Numbered from the stretch's first letter, positions 1 to 12,402 are shown. The stretch is DNA of 64,000 nucleotides from Unio delphinus (GCA_029339505.1 JAQISU010000070.1:1049501-1113500), one strand, 5' to 3'. Numbers and translations: made by a program. The notes: generated by a model from the letters alone, not told the origin.

Positions 1-150
1 CACAGATCCAAATCTGCAATCAGATAATGCACTGAATACAACACATGCAAATCTGCAATCAGATAATGCACTGAATACAACAGAGATCCAAATCTGCAAT
101 CAGATAATGCACTGAATACAACACAGATCCAAATCTGCAATCAGGTAATG
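1..150. repeat. Minisatellite, about 41 bp unit, at window edge
   Basis: About 3.6 copies of a 39-41 bp unit containing AATCTGCAATCAGATAATGC. The array runs off the left edge and ends in the motif CAGATCTGGGTCTATGTTGT. That motif recurs in the dispersed foldback family described near 58 kb and 63.8 kb, so this array may be an internal expansion of a copy of that family. Confidence 0.85.
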
Positions 151-270
151 TACTGGCAGATCTGGGTCTATGTTGTTTGTTCTACAGATCACTAATTAAA
201 TTAGATTCATAACAAGTTGCAGTTAGAAGTTGGATATGGCTGAGGTCGATTTTGTCACAAAAGACCCTAT

Positions 271-688
271 ATTAAACCTTATTATTTTGAATGGGAAAGA
301 GAGCGAGTCCATCATAATTATATTAAACCATATTATTTTGAATTGGAAAGACAGTCCATCATAATTATATTAAACCTTATTATTTTGAATTGGAAAGACA
401 GTTCATCATAATTATATTAAACCTTATTATTTTGAATGGGACAGAGAGTCCATCATAATTATATTAAACCTTATTATTTTGAATGGGACAGACAGTCCAT
501 CGTAATTATATTAAACCTTATTATTTTGAATGGGACAGAGAGTCCATCATAATTATATTAAACCTTATTATTTTGAATGGGACAGAGAGTCCATCATAAT
601 TATATTAAACCTTATTATTTTGAATGGGACAGAGAGTCCATCATAATTATATTAAACCTTATTATTTTGAATGGGACAGAGTCCATCA
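271..688. repeat. Minisatellite, about 47 bp unit
   Basis: About nine head-to-tail copies of a unit reading ATTAAACCTTATTATTTTGA followed by ATGGGACAGAGAGTCCATCA. Early copies have small indels (GGAAAGACAGT variants); later copies are almost identical, which suggests recent homogenisation. Confidence 0.9.
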
Positions 689-812
689 AAATGCCAAATA
701 TAACATTATATTATATGGAAACTTAAACAATTCTTCTGTATTTTCAACAATTTGCATAAAAAGGTCATAGACACGAAAAAGTAAAATTTAAGTTTTTGCA
801 TGAGGCAACAAC

Positions 813-959
813 ACAATTTAGAAATATTAAATAATTTGGTATTAGCTACTTATATTTAACTGAGAGAAGTACAAAAGGTATACAATTTAGAAATATTAAA
901 TAATTTGGTATTAGCTACTTATATTTAACTGAGAGAAGTACAAAAGGTATACAATTTAG
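813..959. repeat. Direct duplication, 69 bp unit, plus a third start
   Basis: Two almost identical 69 bp copies beginning ACAATTTAGAAATATTAAAT, followed by the first bases of a third copy. Confidence 0.85.
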
Positions 960-1009
960 TGCAAGTTTAAAGACTTCTCACACTTGAGTCACAAAACTCA
1001 ACAACTCCA

Positions 1010-1380
1010 AAACCTTACTAAATAATCAACAAAACTGTCAAAAAATTGTATGAGAGTTATTGGGGTTAAATGATGAATACTAAATAATCACAAAAATATG
1101 TCATATAACATTTTATGATAGTCAATGAGGTCAAACAATGAATTACAATATAATCACAAAACAGTCAACACAAATTTTATGAGTCACTGGGGTCTAATGA
1201 CGAATACTAAATAATCACAAAAATAAATTTTATAAAATTTTGTGACATTCATTGTTGTCTAATGTTGAATACTAAATAATCACAAAAAAATCCATAATTT
1301 TTTTTATGACAGTCACTGGGGTCTAATGATGAATTATAAATAATAAGAAAAAATGTCATAAATGTTTAAAAAATGTCTTG
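1010..1380. repeat. Degenerate tandem repeat, about 60-65 bp unit
   Basis: Five to six diverged copies that share AATACTAAATAATCACAAAA and a CACTGGGGTCTAATGATGAA motif. This is an older array than its neighbours. Confidence 0.7.
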
Positions 1381-1579
1381 GCAAGTCTTAATATGGCTAA
1401 AATACATGTGTATCAGTACATACTGTATGCAGAAACGTTTAAGTGGTTGTGTAACTTGAAATCACCTAACTCAAAATATTTTGCTTTTCAATATTTTTTT
1501 TATTGAAAAACTGAATTAACCTATAAGTACTATTCATTACCGCCTGCTGCATGGTTTTAAAATGTTTAATGTACAAAGC

Positions 1580-1665
1580 TTTTTTTAAATTCACCTTAAC
1601 CACAGGTATCGGCCAATGTACTTTTTTTAAATTCACCTTAACCACAGGTATCTGCCAATGTATGG
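1580..1665. repeat. Two-copy tandem duplication, about 41 bp
   Basis: TTTTTTTAAATTCACCTTAA followed by CCACAGGTATCGGCCAATGT occurs twice in tandem with one substitution. Confidence 0.75.
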
Positions 1666-2307
1666 TACTTGCATTCGACTTACTCAAATTTGACATGTTT
1701 TTTTTTAGTGAAGACTAAAATATAATTAAATTATTTGTTAAAAACCAAAAGATTATAAACAACTAAAATGATTGGTTCAGAAATTGTACGGCACTGAATT
1801 ATTACATTGTTTTCAAAGGTTTATTAAAGTAAATGAATTCAGCTCTTCTTAACCAGCCGATGCATGCCCCACAAGTCAAAAGTGTTCCAAAAGTAGTTTG
1901 GTATAAACTCCACACATTTGGAGTGTTTTAAAAGCTTCTGGTAGATAAGACATTTAAAAATGAAATTTAATATTGGTGATTATTAGAAAATATCAGCTAA
2001 ATTGATTAAAACATTTGATAGTATGCCTATATTAATATACATAATGATATCAGATAGCCTGTCAAGTGCCATAGGTCTGTACAGATATTGATCGAAAGGT
2101 GCTTGGTTACAGCTTGATATGAACCAAATAATTAAAAACTGCTATAAAGGGAACATTCCTGGCATAATATAATATGGATTGAAAAACTAAAAACATCGAT
2201 GACATTTGAAAATCCAAAATGTAAATAACCTAATAAACAATAATTGAATCTTCTGAATTTACATACACAAGTCTGAATGAATGACATGATGGGTATTTTC
2301 GTGTATA

Positions 2308-2431
2308 TTAGACACACCCAATTATAAGGCGTGGGTTTTGTGATTTGTGTAAAAAATATTTTAGATAAGATGCCCACAAATGATGCACTCGGCCAAGCCA
2401 TTTGCTAAACTGAGCAAACCCAAGGTATTGA
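2308..2431 (-). CDS. Putative downstream exon of an unidentified minus-strand gene
   Basis: On the minus strand a good acceptor (polypyrimidine stretch then TCTGCAG) ends just above 2431. One base plus about 40 open codons follow, rich in W, H, F, Y and K (for example QFSKWLGRVHHLWASYLKYF), ending in TAA at 2308-2310. The single leading base exactly completes the split codon left by the candidate exon at 2480-2678. No protein family is recognised. The intron between the two would be only 48 bp, very short for a mollusc, which leaves open a transposon gene or chance. It may be the last exon, or it may splice earlier at a GG/GTGTGT site. Confidence 0.33.
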
Positions 2432-2479
2432 CTGCAGATGACATAGCGTTGATTTTTTAATTACTTATACGATACTTAC

Positions 2480-2678
2480 GGATCTGTATCTAATAATTTT
2501 TTGTTAAGTACTTTTACATTATTGTTCCAATACATTTTAATAAAATCTTTTGAAAAATTCAGTGTGTTGTTTTGTTCAAATATGTACCGGTAAACATCCG
2601 TTTTCAAACCATGTGCATCAAAGTGGCTACCGGTACCTTCCTTTGTCATAAAAACAAATATATCCAATGTTTCGATCA
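2480..2678 (-). CDS. Putative internal exon of the same unidentified minus-strand gene
   Basis: This is a 199 bp open segment on the minus strand. It is bounded by a pyrimidine-rich acceptor ending ATGAG and a near-perfect donor (GATCC then GTAAGTATC). The frame reads 65 codons with normal amino acid diversity (segments such as FMTKEGTGSHFDAHGLKTD and KDFIKMYWNNNVKVLNKK). It begins in phase 1 and ends in phase 2, which fits both candidate neighbours. The plus strand is also partly open here, a common shadow effect that weakens the call. The product is unknown. Confidence 0.35.
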
Positions 2679-2989
2679 CTCATTTGAGGTAAAACAAGAC
2701 TTCATTGACCGTTTTGGCTGGAGTTCAAAGAATTGTTTGAGACAGGGCTGCAATGTTTATCATTTCACAATACCCTTAATACCAATGTGACTTGATACCC
2801 AACAGTACAATCTGCTTTTTTCCACACTGTATCATTAACTTTAATACCAATGTGACTCTATAAGGTAACCCAACAGTACAGTATGTTTTTCCACACTAGA
2901 ACCAGTCATTTTTCTGTTTGGTATCAAGCAACCATCAAAAGTATGTGAGAATGTTTTTAATGTGGAAAGTGAATCTGAAAAGATAACGG

Positions 2990-3075
2990 AATGAATACTT
3001 GAAGAGATTTCAAGATAATGGAATGAATACTGGAAGAGATTTCAAGATAATGGAATGAATACTGAGATTTCAAGA
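2990..3075. repeat. Short tandem repeat, about 32 bp unit
   Basis: Three copies of a unit containing GAATGAATACTGGAAGAGAT followed by TTCAAGATAATG; the last is shortened. It lies in the putative intron of the 2308-3246 gene model. Confidence 0.75.
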
Positions 3076-3148
3076 TGGTGCAGTGATTTAAGTAATGTCC
3101 GCTGCAAGATGGAGGATGTATTTGGCAACCAGCCGGAGACAGTCTTAC

Positions 3149-3246
3149 TGAGTGTTACAATGGCATCTGCAACCTTGTCTCCACTTCTCAAACTGTCTGT
3201 ATACATGAGCTTATAACCACTATAAACAGCTTTCATAAAATTTACT
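3149..3246 (-). CDS. Putative upstream exon of the same unidentified minus-strand gene
   Basis: A 98 bp open segment on the minus strand with acceptor TTGTTGTCAG and donor CTCA then GTAAGAC. It encodes about 32 residues (for example MKAVYSGYKLMYTDSLRSGD). It ends with one base of a split codon, which matches the phase-1 start of the 2480-2678 candidate. The frame stays open beyond the donor for 30 more codons, so an unspliced reading is also possible. No homologue is recognised. Confidence 0.33.
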
Positions 3247-3861
3247 CTGACAACAATTTCACTTGTTAATTGCCCAATACATAGTTACAAAAGAACGTTA
3301 AAAAATAATCTAAAAATCATGCATAAAGCTTTTAACTACTAAAACTTGTGAATAAATATAAAACAAAATCTGAAATACTAAACTTTATATTAGCCCAACA
3401 ATTTTATTTAGCTTTCATCCATCAAAGATTTTTAAGCTTCAGTCTAAAAAATCTGTGTTGGAACCTGTCTACTCATTCAAGTGCAGATCTATTCCAGAAC
3501 TGACAAATTCAAAAGTGGTAGGTATTCCCCATACCATTTGAAGAAAAAGGGGGTTGATCTCTGAATACAGAAGGGATTCAAGTAAGAAATAAATAGTAGG
3601 ACTTATAAAACATTATGTGCCATTCTCATGTATTTGTTTGGCTTTTCAATGTAATTGTTTTAGAAGTTAAGACCTGAATCACACATCTTGGAATGGACCT
3701 GCAAGTGACGTAAAGAGTTTCAGTGATCTCAATCGCTGAGTCAGCAAGATTTTACTGAATTTGACTTCATCCAAGTAAGATGACTAAATGGAGAAGACTA
3801 ACTTTGGAACTAATGAAAAAGTGCATATTTAAATCAGTTTGTCCGATAAAAGTGTGCATTT

Positions 3862-4027
3862 AAATGAGAAATTAATCCTTCTGACATCATGTTTAACTCT
3901 ATAAATGAGAAATTAATCCTTCTGACATCATGTTTAACTCTATAAATGAGAAATTAATCCTTCTGACATCATGTTTAACTTCTGACATCATGTTTAACTT
4001 CTGACATCATGTTTAACTCTATAAATG
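3862..4027. repeat. Compound tandem repeat, 41 bp and 19-20 bp units
   Basis: Nearly three copies of a 41 bp unit (AAATGAGAAATTAATCCTTC then TGACATCATGTTTAACTCTAT). A nested expansion of only its CTTCTGACATCATGTTTAA part follows, so a sub-repeat has been amplified inside a larger repeat. Confidence 0.85.
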
Positions 4028-4106
4028 CACTTTAAGCTAGTGATTTTAGTTTTATAACTTAAAGGCTAGATAAAGTAAAGTAGACTGTGCTTGGGGGAAA
4101 ATGTTT

Positions 4107-4186
4107 AGAACTTCAGAAGAAATAAATGCCTCTTCAGTGATCAGGGAGAACTTCAGAAGAAATAAATGCCTCTTCAGTGATCAGGG
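4107..4186. repeat. Perfect 40 bp tandem duplication
   Basis: Two identical 40 bp copies beginning AGAACTTCAGAAGAAATAAA are directly adjacent. Identity implies a recent slippage or unequal-exchange event. Confidence 0.9.
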
Positions 4187-4659
4187 ACATCATGCAATCT
4201 TCCATTATTGATGTCAATATTATATTTTCTTTTTTGCCAATTTACTCTCTGCAATAAATATGGTAATTGAATAAAAATTGACAGTTTTGTGAAAACACCT
4301 AATTGGGGGACTGGCAAAATTAATTCACTTTGAGACTTTTGAAAATATGTAAAACTGAATTTTCTATTACCCTGAGGATTACGGTACTACATGATCAAAT
4401 AAATATTGAGCGTTTTGTTAAAACAGTTGGGATGGGTAAAATAAATCAATTACCCCTTCTATATCCTGGAGTATCTTTGATGAATGTTCAAAGTTTAAAA
4501 AAATTAAATTTACATAGGCCATACAGACAGAAATCAGAATATTAACATGAACTAGTTTCATCTCCCTTTACACATAAAAAGGTATTTATCTTTTAATACA
4601 AATGTAGAGGTAATTATCATGTTAATGATTTAACACTGTCATAATCACAGGAGTGTACA

Positions 4660-4945
4660 CCCCCTGGCTGAGCGAGATCCATGATCATCATGATGATGGT
4701 TTCTTGCACTAGGTAAAAAAAGAGAATGCCAGGCTGAGTGAGATACATGATCATCATGATGATGGTTTCTTGCACTAGGTAAAAAAAGAGAATGCCAGGC
4801 TGAGCGAGATCCATGATCATCATGATGATGGTTTCTTGCACTAGGTAAAAAAAGAGAATGCCAGGCTGAGTGAGATCAATAATCATCATGATGATGGTTT
4901 CTTGCACTAGGTAAAAAAAAGAGTATGCCAGGCTGAGTGAGATGC
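4660..4945. repeat. Minisatellite, 66 bp unit
   Basis: Just over four copies of a 66 bp unit with core GATCCATGATCATCATGATG and a TTTCTTGCACTAGGTAAAAA segment. Because 66 is a multiple of 3, one minus-strand frame stays open across the array and repeats the same peptide. That frame is judged non-genic. Confidence 0.9.
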
Positions 4946-7420
4946 ATGACAGACGTTATTTCCATCGTGGATAAGCTGTTGTATTCATTATTTATAAAAT
5001 CATTCTGACTATGCTAAAATGAATGTTAAGTTTATTTACCTTTAAATCAATATATGTAAAGATGATTAAATACATATAATTATGCTTGTTATACCCATTT
5101 TATTCCAAATTGTCTTTGAATATATAGTGGCACTGCATTACTCTTTGTATTGCAATGATTAAGTACCATGTTTCTAAACTGTGCAAAGCTTACTGACTTT
5201 GATGTCAACCCTGAAAAAGCATTTCTATTTTGACTCGGACCTTGTCACGTCCAGCATAGAGTGTTTCTTTGTTGACTACTCTAGATTTTGGTGAACATGA
5301 TTTGATCCAAAAGGCCTGATAGGAAGTGACAACATCCCCTGGTCACATACATGTCTTGATTAGAGACCTAGTGATGTCCAGGATGGTGTTATCGATGAAT
5401 GCTGGAATTCAAGATATGGCCAGCTATTCTTCCCATTCTCATGTTTTATACGTGAATTTATCGTGTTATCTTGGGTTAGATGAAAAGAAATGTATATAGA
5501 TGTTATCCAACTGTTGTATAATATCGGTACATCACATTTCTACAACAGTATATTATTTTCCTGAAAATGCAACTTTTCGGTTTAATGTATACTTTGGAGA
5601 TGATCCAATGACAAATTTGGTGGATCCTTCCAGCCAGTGCTAGTCAATACAGCTGTAGATGTCGATGCAGTGGAATTGGGAGTTGACTATAGAAAAGTAA
5701 ATGTAATTCAAAAGAGAAATACATGTAGTGCCAGATTTATTACAACTTCTTCATTTAGCATAATATTATATGTTAAAAGTAAATAGTGAACCATTTAAAG
5801 TAATAAGGTAAGCTGAAATAGATGATTCAACATAAACATTTCTTAACGGCATTAACTTTTCAGGATGTACATTTTCAGATGAAATTTTCTTAATACAAAG
5901 CAGACTGTAAGATATCTGTTTCTATGATTGTAGGAAGTCCATGAATGCAGGCACACTAACACCCTTTTTAAGATGTAGAATAATTACTGACACCTGCTAC
6001 ATAAAAAATTTAAAATCTCTGATTACATTTTGAAATGTGCAAAGGGTGCGCATCTTGCATATAATAATGTGTGTGACAGCACACTCAAAATCAAAAGATC
6101 AAACTAAAATAAAGTTTCATATATGTAAATAATTATGTATTGTTACGTATATTTGATTTAATTTACTTATTTTTAATTGTCAAATCCAAATTTGTCATTT
6201 AGGGTTTAAAATTCATTAATTGGGAGATTATTCTGGAAAATTCAGGCTGACCTTAAGACTCTAGCTGTAAACACAGGCTGACCTAGGCTTGTTGACCTCA
6301 TTTCTGACCCTTCTTTAGAGAGTGTAAACAAGCCTTGGAAATGATTGGCTAGATCCAAAAATAACTTTTTATTTTAGTAATTAGTGGCTGATCTTTTCTT
6401 CTGGATCATTCTATTAATACGTGACTTGGTGAAGGTAGCTTCTTTCTATGACCTTCCAGAATCACATGATTCCTTTTTGTTTACGAGGGAATTATATATT
6501 TATAGCTGTGTTTTGGAAGCTAACAGTAGTAGAATCTGGGCTTTTAAAGTTAATAGTTGTGTTTTCTGTTTGAGTTATAATTTTAATTACCTTGTACTGG
6601 ACATTGTGTCATTTTGTTGTAGCAAGAGGATTTATTTATTTATTTGGAAGAGAAAACATGTGCTCATAATTTCATTTGGATGATAATAAAACAAGAACTG
6701 CATCACGTGACATCGTCAAGATTCGAACCTGGAACTATAAGAACATTTATTTATCAGGACTCTTGCAATTCCATTAGTGGATTATTTTTGTGAATTCTAT
6801 ATTGGATTAATGTTGGATTTGATTCTCTAAAACCGTAAGTTTATTTATTTTATGAAAATAATTGTACTTAATAAATTCATTGTTAAAGTTTTACAAGCTT
6901 GTTAGTTTTCACTCTTTCTGTGTTGCTGCTTATTTGAGCCTAAGCACGTAACAGTATATGTGTAAAATCAGTTTGTGTATTGTTTAAAACTGTTGATCTT
7001 GAATAATGTATGAATACATTTATCATCTAAGTTTTCTTATGTCCTTGTATGGTTTTTATTGGTCTGGTGTACAAGTTTTCATCTCAACAGGTGTATGAAT
7101 ATGCTTTCAAATTTGCTGTAAATTTAACATAATCCTCTTGTTCTGACATCCTCTTAGATTATGAAAAATTGAAAATTGGTATGTATCTACTTTTACACAT
7201 CTTTTCATGTTTTTATTTTATAAATATTTTTAATGTGCACATCACTTTATGTTGCTCAGAAAATATGCTAATTGGCAAATAGATCAACAAGAATCCCTTG
7301 ATGGGACTTTTACTATACCACGAGAAATGTTTTCCCAGGATTTTAAGTTATGAACGCTTCCATTTAACCGTCTAGTGTTTATACCATCTCTGATATTCTT
7401 CAATGATAACAAGATTTTCA
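4946..7420. other. AT-rich sequence, no supported gene
   Basis: No recognisable gene, intact mobile element or long array was found. The open frame at 6384-6683 has random-looking AT-driven composition. A short GATTCGAACCTGG string at about 6720 resembles a reversed tRNA B box but has no partner A box. Confidence 0.5.
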
Positions 7421-7422
7421 AA

Positions 7423-8240
7423 TTAGCTGCTGTGGTACATGATTGTATTGAATATCAGATTGGCATCATTTTTATTTTTTATAAAGCATACATCATTAAA
7501 ACTCTTTAAATAAAAACTCCATGTCGTAATGATCATCCATTCAGGGGAAGTAATAACAACAAAGTTTGTAAGATAGCCATTATGACAGGCAATATTATTG
7601 TAAGTGTGACTGGCATCATTTTCATTTAGGACTTGGTTAAAACCGCCTGTCATAATGATCATTGATTCAGGGTCAATAAGATTCTACATACAGGCAATTA
7701 TGGCAGCCATATTGGTTGTATGAATGGCACCAACTAGGTAACATAAGAAGTATATTGGTAAGAAACCCATATTGACATAGTCATCCATTTGGAGACAAGC
7801 AAAAAATAAACCTTTAAGGAGAAATAGCAATAACAATATTTGCAAGATGGTCACTGGCGGCCAAAGTAAATGTCCCAGAGGCACCATTTTTATTTAGGAC
7901 CAACTTAAGACCATGGGATGAATGTGTGTGTTAAGTTTGAACACAATCAGGCAATTTGTATAGCAGGAGTAGCGACTAATGTCAGATTTGCATTTAGGAC
8001 CAAGCAGGCATCATAAAAAGCCCACGTTTATATAACAATATTTTCAGGATGGCCACTCTGCCAGCCATAAAGGATATCTGAGAAGCACCATTTTCATTGA
8101 GGACCAACTAGACTGTGGGATGAATGTGTGCCTGAAATTTGAATGCAACTCTCCAATTAGTTTTAGAGATAGAAAACAGGTATTAATGGCTGGCTGGCTG
8201 ACAGATAGCTGTTGGACAACAGACAACAGACAATGGACAA
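7423..8240. repeat. Degenerate dispersed repeat with imperfect internal periodicity
   Basis: Several loosely related blocks carry phrases such as CAAGATGGTCACTGGCGGCC, GCACCATTTTTATTTAGGAC and GGGATGAATGTGTG. Related wording recurs at 32160-32750. This looks like an old dispersed repeat family with no coding capacity. The class is not determined. Confidence 0.5.
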
Positions 8241-9670
8241 CAGACCATCCAATAAGATCTTCTTTATGATCAGCAAAGTTAAAAGCACTTAGAAAGAAAT
8301 GTCTTTCAGATCTAAGTTTGCATTTTGCATTTCTTTTTTTCTTGTACTTTTTGCATCAGAAGTTTGACATTAGGTTCGTGGAGGCATGGATTTCAATTTC
8401 CAGCTTTAACGTCAAAATATAAGAAATACCATGTTTACAGTGTTGACTGGTGTATTTCAGTAATGTTAAGTTTTCTTATTGACTAAAATGACTAATTAGT
8501 TGGTCTAAACATTAATATCGTCATCATGCATATAAAAAATTGTCAGGATTTTTATATATTATATTTTGTGAAGGTACTCTAAGGTGTAATATGGATATAA
8601 ACAACTGCCAGTGAGTGGGTGAACTGGCTGATGTCATCAATGTAAGTTTAAAGTGAATTATCAGAAAAAAAAACAAGATTGCTTTAAAAACTTGTTTAAT
8701 TTCAGTTTTGTAGTAGTGAGATCAACAAACTGATTCGCTGCATACAGAAACAAAATTGTCAATCTATAACACATTTATCTAGAAACCATGTCCATCTCCA
8801 TCCCACAATGATTGGCAACCAAGCACTTTGGCTGATTGCAAACTCAATTCAAAATCCTGTACATCTGAGACATTACATGAATTATCTTCGTTAAAAGGGA
8901 TGGCAACATTATTGGATTCTGACTGAAAACTCATTCACTGTCCTGTTCATTGGTTAAATAGGATCATTCCCATCAAATTTAATCCAAAACCAACTAGAAG
9001 CATTATAAATGCAATTCTTGTTTTAGATAATGGGATACACACAAAAAACTGCACATTTCCATGACAGCAAAAATAAAAGAGACAATATTTTAACTGGAAT
9101 TAAATTATACCATATATACTCGTTTGTAAGATGAGACCAACTGCAAACTGCATAGATATAGATTTTCTGTTACAAAATGTGCCAGGAGATCTGGGTCAGC
9201 AGTTTTGTTTGGAGTAATCAGCAGATCAACAAAATAGAGTCACATGTGCATTATGTGATAGCAGATCTGTGTTGTTTGCATTCTGACGACTTTTGCAAAA
9301 GTTCATACTGTAAAAAATAATTACTTTCAATGTTTCAAGTTGTCTGGAAATTTTTGAACAGAAGCTACATGAACATCACATCTACACCATGTTTAATAGT
9401 TTCTGTACAGACAACATAAATATCTGTGTAGAAACAACTTTTCTTCTTTTAGTTTTATTGACTTGTATTTATTTATGCTCTAAGATTCAAAATTAGTTTT
9501 ACAGTGTCTGGTACTAATTTGAGATGTAAAACTGATGTTAATGTATGACATGATTTTTCTTAATGGTGACATTTATCGTTGACTCCAAAATCTAAAGTCT
9601 TCGCTCTCTGTGAACTTGACCATTGATCTTTTGACCCCAAGATCAATAGGTTTCTTTCTTAGTCCAAGTA
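8241..9670. other. AT-rich sequence with one foldback-family relic
   Basis: No gene is supported. At 9118-9280 the phrases GACCAACTGCAAACTGCATA and GCAGATCTGTGTTGTTTGCA match the foldback family seen at 58.1, 25.2 and 63.8 kb. At 9600-9660 the phrase TTTTGACCCCAAGATCAATAGG belongs to a dispersed family also present at 57.4-57.6 kb. Confidence 0.5.
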
Positions 9671-9673
9671 CAA

Positions 9674-9793
9674 GCTGTTGTTGTTGTTGTTGCAGGGTTT
9701 AATGCCATTTTTCAGCACATGATGTACTATATACATGGCAGCCAGTATTAATGGTAGAGGAAGAACCCTGGAAAACCCCAGGAAGAACCACTG
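9674..9793 (-). mobile_element. SINE family A, 3' fragment
   Basis: This is a minus-strand copy of the tRNA-Leu-derived SINE seen complete at 26916-27166. Only the 3' part is present: a (TTG)n tail in plus orientation, then GGGTTTAATGCCATTTTTCA and the block ending in AGAGGAAGAACCC. A second, longer copy abuts it directly. Confidence 0.8.
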
Positions 9794-10005
9794 TTACTGT
9801 TGTTGTTGTTGCAGGGCTTAATGCCATTTTCAGCACATGATAGGCTATACATGGCAGCCGGTATTAATGGTAGAGGAAGAACCCTGGAAAACCTCTGGAG
9901 GAAGAACCACCGAAGCTATTGGCAAGCTTTCTCACGTACCCATCTCAGCCAAGCCTAAGACTTGAACCCACACAGAGGCGAGATGGCAGTGATCTGGAAT
10001 GAGGG
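9794..10005 (-). mobile_element. SINE family A, nearly complete copy lacking its 5' end
   Basis: This minus-strand copy starts at a (TTG)n tail and contains the central block (GGCTTAATGCCATTTTCAGC) and the AAGCTTTCTCACGTACCCAT segment. It reaches the region around the B box (reverse of GGGTTCAAGT). The tRNA-like A-box end is missing and is replaced at about 10006 by another dispersed repeat. Confidence 0.8.
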
Positions 10006-10145
10006 CGATTACTGAACAGGCTGTAAAACCCAATTTTCTTCCACCTACACAGATACAAATTAATGAACTAGGCCAGAGTGCAAACAGGAAATTCTGCTCA
10101 TTGCAATAGATTATTCAAATCTATGCAACTGTGGTTAGCCTAACA
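10006..10145. repeat. Dispersed repeat shared with 17213-17365
   Basis: The block GTAAAACCCAATTTTCTTCC, then CACCTAC, ATACAAATTA and GCAAACAGGAAATT is repeated with about 85-90 percent visible identity at 17213-17365. It follows a SINE here but not there, so it is an independent family. Its class is unknown. Confidence 0.75.
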
Positions 10146-10642
10146 TCATCTGCCTTCACTTTATCCTACTAATGTTTCTTTCATTAAGAATGTCCCAGTT
10201 ATAAAACAATGATGCATAGAGCAGGATGTCATTTTGTGGATCTCAACCCTCATGTCAGCAGGCCAATAATCTGTCTGTAACTATATCTCTGTATCATTCA
10301 CTGGGTGGAAATTCGCCAAACTGGTAGGTACTTGGGCTGCAATGTGATAATCATTTGCAAGAGGGTTATGATTTTCTTAGCACCTCTACCAAGGTATTGG
10401 GGGAGATGGTCAAAATTCAACTTGATATTAACTACCATTTCTGAATAGTTTTTTCCATCAAACTTGATATATGCATCCACAAAAGAAAGGCACATAATGT
10501 TTGCAATGGATTTTGGGTTATGACCCCTGGAAAGTTACTTGGACACATGTACATGAATTAAGCAGTACATGCTTATTACAGTGTAGGTCTGAGGAAATTT
10601 AATCAACTTTAAAATGATAAAATTATTACAGTTAACAAAAAT

Positions 10643-11270
10643 ATGAAAGCATGCTACTGTCCACCTGAATACATGGTTAGAATTGAATGCAATAGTGAAA
10701 GCATGCTATTGTCCACCTGTATCACTCTACTGTACATAGCAGGAATAGAATGCAATAGTGAAAAGATGCTACTGTCCACCTGTATCACTCTACTGTACAT
10801 AGCAGGAATAGAATGCAATAGTGAAAGCATGCTATTGCCCACCTGTATCACTCTAATGTACATAGCAGGAGTAGAATGCAATAGTGAAAGCATGATATTG
10901 CCCACCTGTATCACTCTACTGTACATAGCAGGAATAGAATGCAATAGTGAAAGCATGCTATTGCCCACCTGTATCACTCTAATGTACATAGCAGGAATAG
11001 AATGCAATAGTGAAAGGATGCTACTGTCCACCTGTATCACTCTACTGTACATAGCAGGAATAAAATGCAATAGTCAAAGCATTCTATTGCCCACCTGTAT
11101 CACTCTAATGTACATATACTATTGCCCACCTGTATCACTCTACTGTACATAGCAGGAATAAAATGCAATAGTCAAAGCATTCTATTGCCCACCTGTATCA
11201 CTCTAATGTACATATACTATTGCCCACCTGTATCACTCTACTGTACATAGCAGGAATAGAATGCAATACT
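10643..11270. repeat. Minisatellite, 63 bp unit, about ten copies
   Basis: Copies start every 63 bp (GAATGCAATAGTGAAAGCAT then TGCCCACCTGTATCACTCTA). The last copies are shortened and shuffled. Because 63 is divisible by 3, frames on both strands stay open for 138-169 codons. These are repeat artefacts. Confidence 0.95.
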
Positions 11271-12400
11271 AAATTTCCAGTCAAAACAAGTAAACATTGA
11301 TAATGACAGGTTAACATTAAATTTCAAAGCCAGTTTCATGATCTAATGATTTTAATATACTAAATCCAATTATTAAAAAAGCCAGCATTATATTTGAAAA
11401 TTTCTATGATAATGTAGCTTGTGAATTTAAGGACTAGATGTACTTTAAGAAATGAAAAAATCAAATATTTAGACTTACTGGAAATGAGGACTAGACATTA
11501 TTAAAATTATTTTTAATTTAATTTAATTTAATTTAAAATTATTTTTAAGTGCCTACAGCAGACCATTATTGTTCAAGATCAGGAAGTGCTGCAGTAATGT
11601 CACTGCTCTGATGATCTCTATGAAAGAATGTGATTGGTCCAAGTGTCTATAAGTTTTGCATCTTTAAATCAAAACATCTTTAATATAATATATACTTGAT
11701 ATTGTGAATGAAATCTGGACTAATATTACATCATAATACATTAGAAAAGTCCATGAGTCCCAATACATTGTCTCCTGATAACATTATGCCTTTACATGTA
11801 TTTCTAAAATGAGCAGCCATTTATACAGTAAAATGCAAAAAGGAGTTTATGATAAAGTATGCCCTCATATGAAAACAGAATAAAAAGGACAGACCAGTTA
11901 GTTGGGGAAAGGACAAGGCAAGGCACAGGAAACTTTTAAACAAAAAGCATTTCTGCCTCCAAATAGCTTTAAATAATATTCTTGCTCCAATCTGAAAAAA
12001 TAATAATAAATCATATCCATCATATTTGTTGAATAAAAAATGATCTTTTATGTGAATTAAACAAATTATATCCTAATTCAAAAGAAAATCCCAGCCCTAA
12101 GCCAATTATTGTTTGCTACTCTTCTCATTAACCTCAGTGGTAATTTAACACAGTTTAAACTGCTGATATTGCTAGTTAATGCAAATGTGTTTTGAGATGA
12201 AAAGTTTAGACAGATCAACAACAAAAATATTACATAATTTCTAACTTGAAATACACCCAGACTTAGTACTAATCTTTCTGTATCCTTTTATAAATGATAT
12301 TTTCAAAAGAATTCTCTCATCTATGTTTCAAAAGAATTTTCTCATCCAAATTAAAAAAAATTGTGAAGTCTGATCTTCAAAAAATAATATTTTCAGAGCT
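11271..12400. other. AT-rich spacer, no supported gene
   Basis: Only short A/T runs and a small (ATTTA)n-like stretch near 11515 are seen. No coding, RNA or mobile-element signal is recognised. Confidence 0.5.
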
Positions 12401-12402
12401 AT

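Noticed and set aside
6384..6683. 99-codon open frame on the plus strand
   Set aside because: AT-driven Phe/Leu/Ile/Ser-rich composition, no motif, no splice or promoter support.
10298..10560. Minus-strand open frame with protein-like text (FVDAYIKFDGKNYSEMVV)
   Set aside because: No motif or splice support; it may be part of an old dispersed repeat.
10643..11152. Open frames of 169 (plus) and 138 (minus) codons
   Set aside because: They arise from a 63 bp tandem repeat and are open on both strands with a 21-residue periodic peptide.
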